From: DATHTK01 sp035463295 | GTDB taxonomy: Bacteria > Actinomycetota > Rubrobacteria > Rubrobacterales > Rubrobacteraceae | Reading direction: 5' to 3' | DNA length: 6,053 bases | NCBI GenBank assembly: GCA_035463295.1 | Contig: DATHTK010000018.1 | Span: forward strand, 1-6,053 | In this document: one piece after another, positions 5,742 through 6,053 of the stretch | How the letters are laid out: each line of letters opens with the position of its first letter | Numbering within the stretch: the first letter of the stretch is position 1 | Notes under the pieces: generated by a model | The model's input: the letters and a program-made list of their open reading frames with translations, nothing else | Databases searched by the model: none | What the model was told of the DNA's origin: nothing | Program-made: the position numbers and the translations under genes

Positions 5742-6053
5742 AGCTCGACCCCGCAGGCGGAAAGAAGCTCGACGAGAGCCTCTCGCTCGCCGAGAGCTAC
5801 GAGCTGTGCCGCAAGATTCAGAAGGCTCACAGCAGGACCTACTATTTCTCGACCAGGTTGTTCCCCTCCGAGGTCAGGCCCCGTGTACACGCCCTCTATG
5901 CCTTTATGCGCTACGCGGACGAGATCGTCGACACCCCACACGACCTGCCGCCAGGCGCCCAGCTCTCCGTCCTGGAGGAGTTCGAGGCCGAGACTATGGC
6001 GGCCGTCTCGGGTGAGAGCGTCCCCAACCCCGTTCTGAGGGCGTACGCCGACA
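5738..6053 (+). CDS. crtB: Phytoene synthase CrtB, N-terminal part (runs off the window)
   Basis: The first 105 codons are present. CrtB joins two geranylgeranyl diphosphates head to head into phytoene, the substrate of the neighbouring CrtI. The peptide shows HSRTYYFSTRLFP (residues 31-43), the standard opening of helix B in squalene/phytoene synthases, and ALYAFMRYADEIVD, which holds the first aspartate-rich Mg-diphosphate motif DEIVD (61-65). The second DxxxD motif must lie beyond the edge. The start is TTG at 5738-5740, overlapping the crtI stop as TTGA. A GAGGT at 5724-5728 lies nine bases upstream, and no ATG or GTG gives a full helix A. Squalene or dehydrosqualene synthase (CrtM) shares these motifs; pairing with crtI favours phytoene synthase. 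Confidence 0.93.
   Translation, partial: MKLDPAGGKKLDESLSLAESYELCRKIQKAHSRTYYFSTRLFPSEVRPRVHALYAFMRYADEIVDTPHDLPPGAQLSVLEEFEAETMAAVSGESVPNPVLRAYAD

Noticed and set aside
5883..5890. GTGTACAC palindrome resembling a CarH/LitR operator core
   Set aside because: It lies inside crtB coding sequence (Arg-Val-His), away from any promoter; a single 8-bp palindrome is not enough.

Overview
The window is very GC-rich, gene-dense chromosomal DNA with strong G/C preference at third codon positions. GTG, TTG and probably CTG start codons and a carotenoid operon point to a pigmented, high-GC bacterium. A deep-branching actinomycete such as Rubrobacter would fit, but that is an impression from the protein sequences, not a search result. 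I see no tRNA, rRNA, CRISPR array, insertion sequence or sign of recent transfer.

Layout, left to right. (1) Positions 2-136 hold the last 44 codons of an ABC-transporter permease of the MacB/FtsX type. (2) Positions 137-319 are non-coding, and I recognise no convincing promoter or terminator there. (3) Positions 320-1714 (+) encode an alpha/beta-hydrolase carrying an N-terminal block of membrane segments. (4) It converges on a class I nitronate monooxygenase-like flavoprotein at 1711-2826 (-). The two TAG stops overlap in a CTAG and lie inside a perfect 7-bp hairpin that could end transcription from both sides. (5) A 158-bp gap (2827-2984) holds the monooxygenase's Shine-Dalgarno sequence, a candidate promoter and a 14-bp inverted repeat. 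(6) Positions 2985-4154 (-) encode an RlmI-like 23S rRNA cytosine methyltransferase. (7) Positions 4155-4247 are a compact divergent control region built on one symmetric -10 element. (8) Positions 4248-5741 (+) encode phytoene desaturase CrtI. It overlaps by 4 nt with phytoene synthase CrtB (5738 onward), which runs off the right edge.

The clearest functional unit is crtI-crtB. CrtB condenses two geranylgeranyl diphosphates to phytoene and CrtI desaturates phytoene toward lycopene, so the pair feeds coloured carotenoid synthesis. The hydrolase, monooxygenase and methyltransferase have no evident pathway link to it or to each other. The methyltransferase may share a promoter region with crtI. 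I found no new multi-gene system. The most interesting items are regulatory or architectural: the symmetric promoter, the stop-codon hairpin, the non-ATG starts and the orphan membrane-tethered hydrolase.
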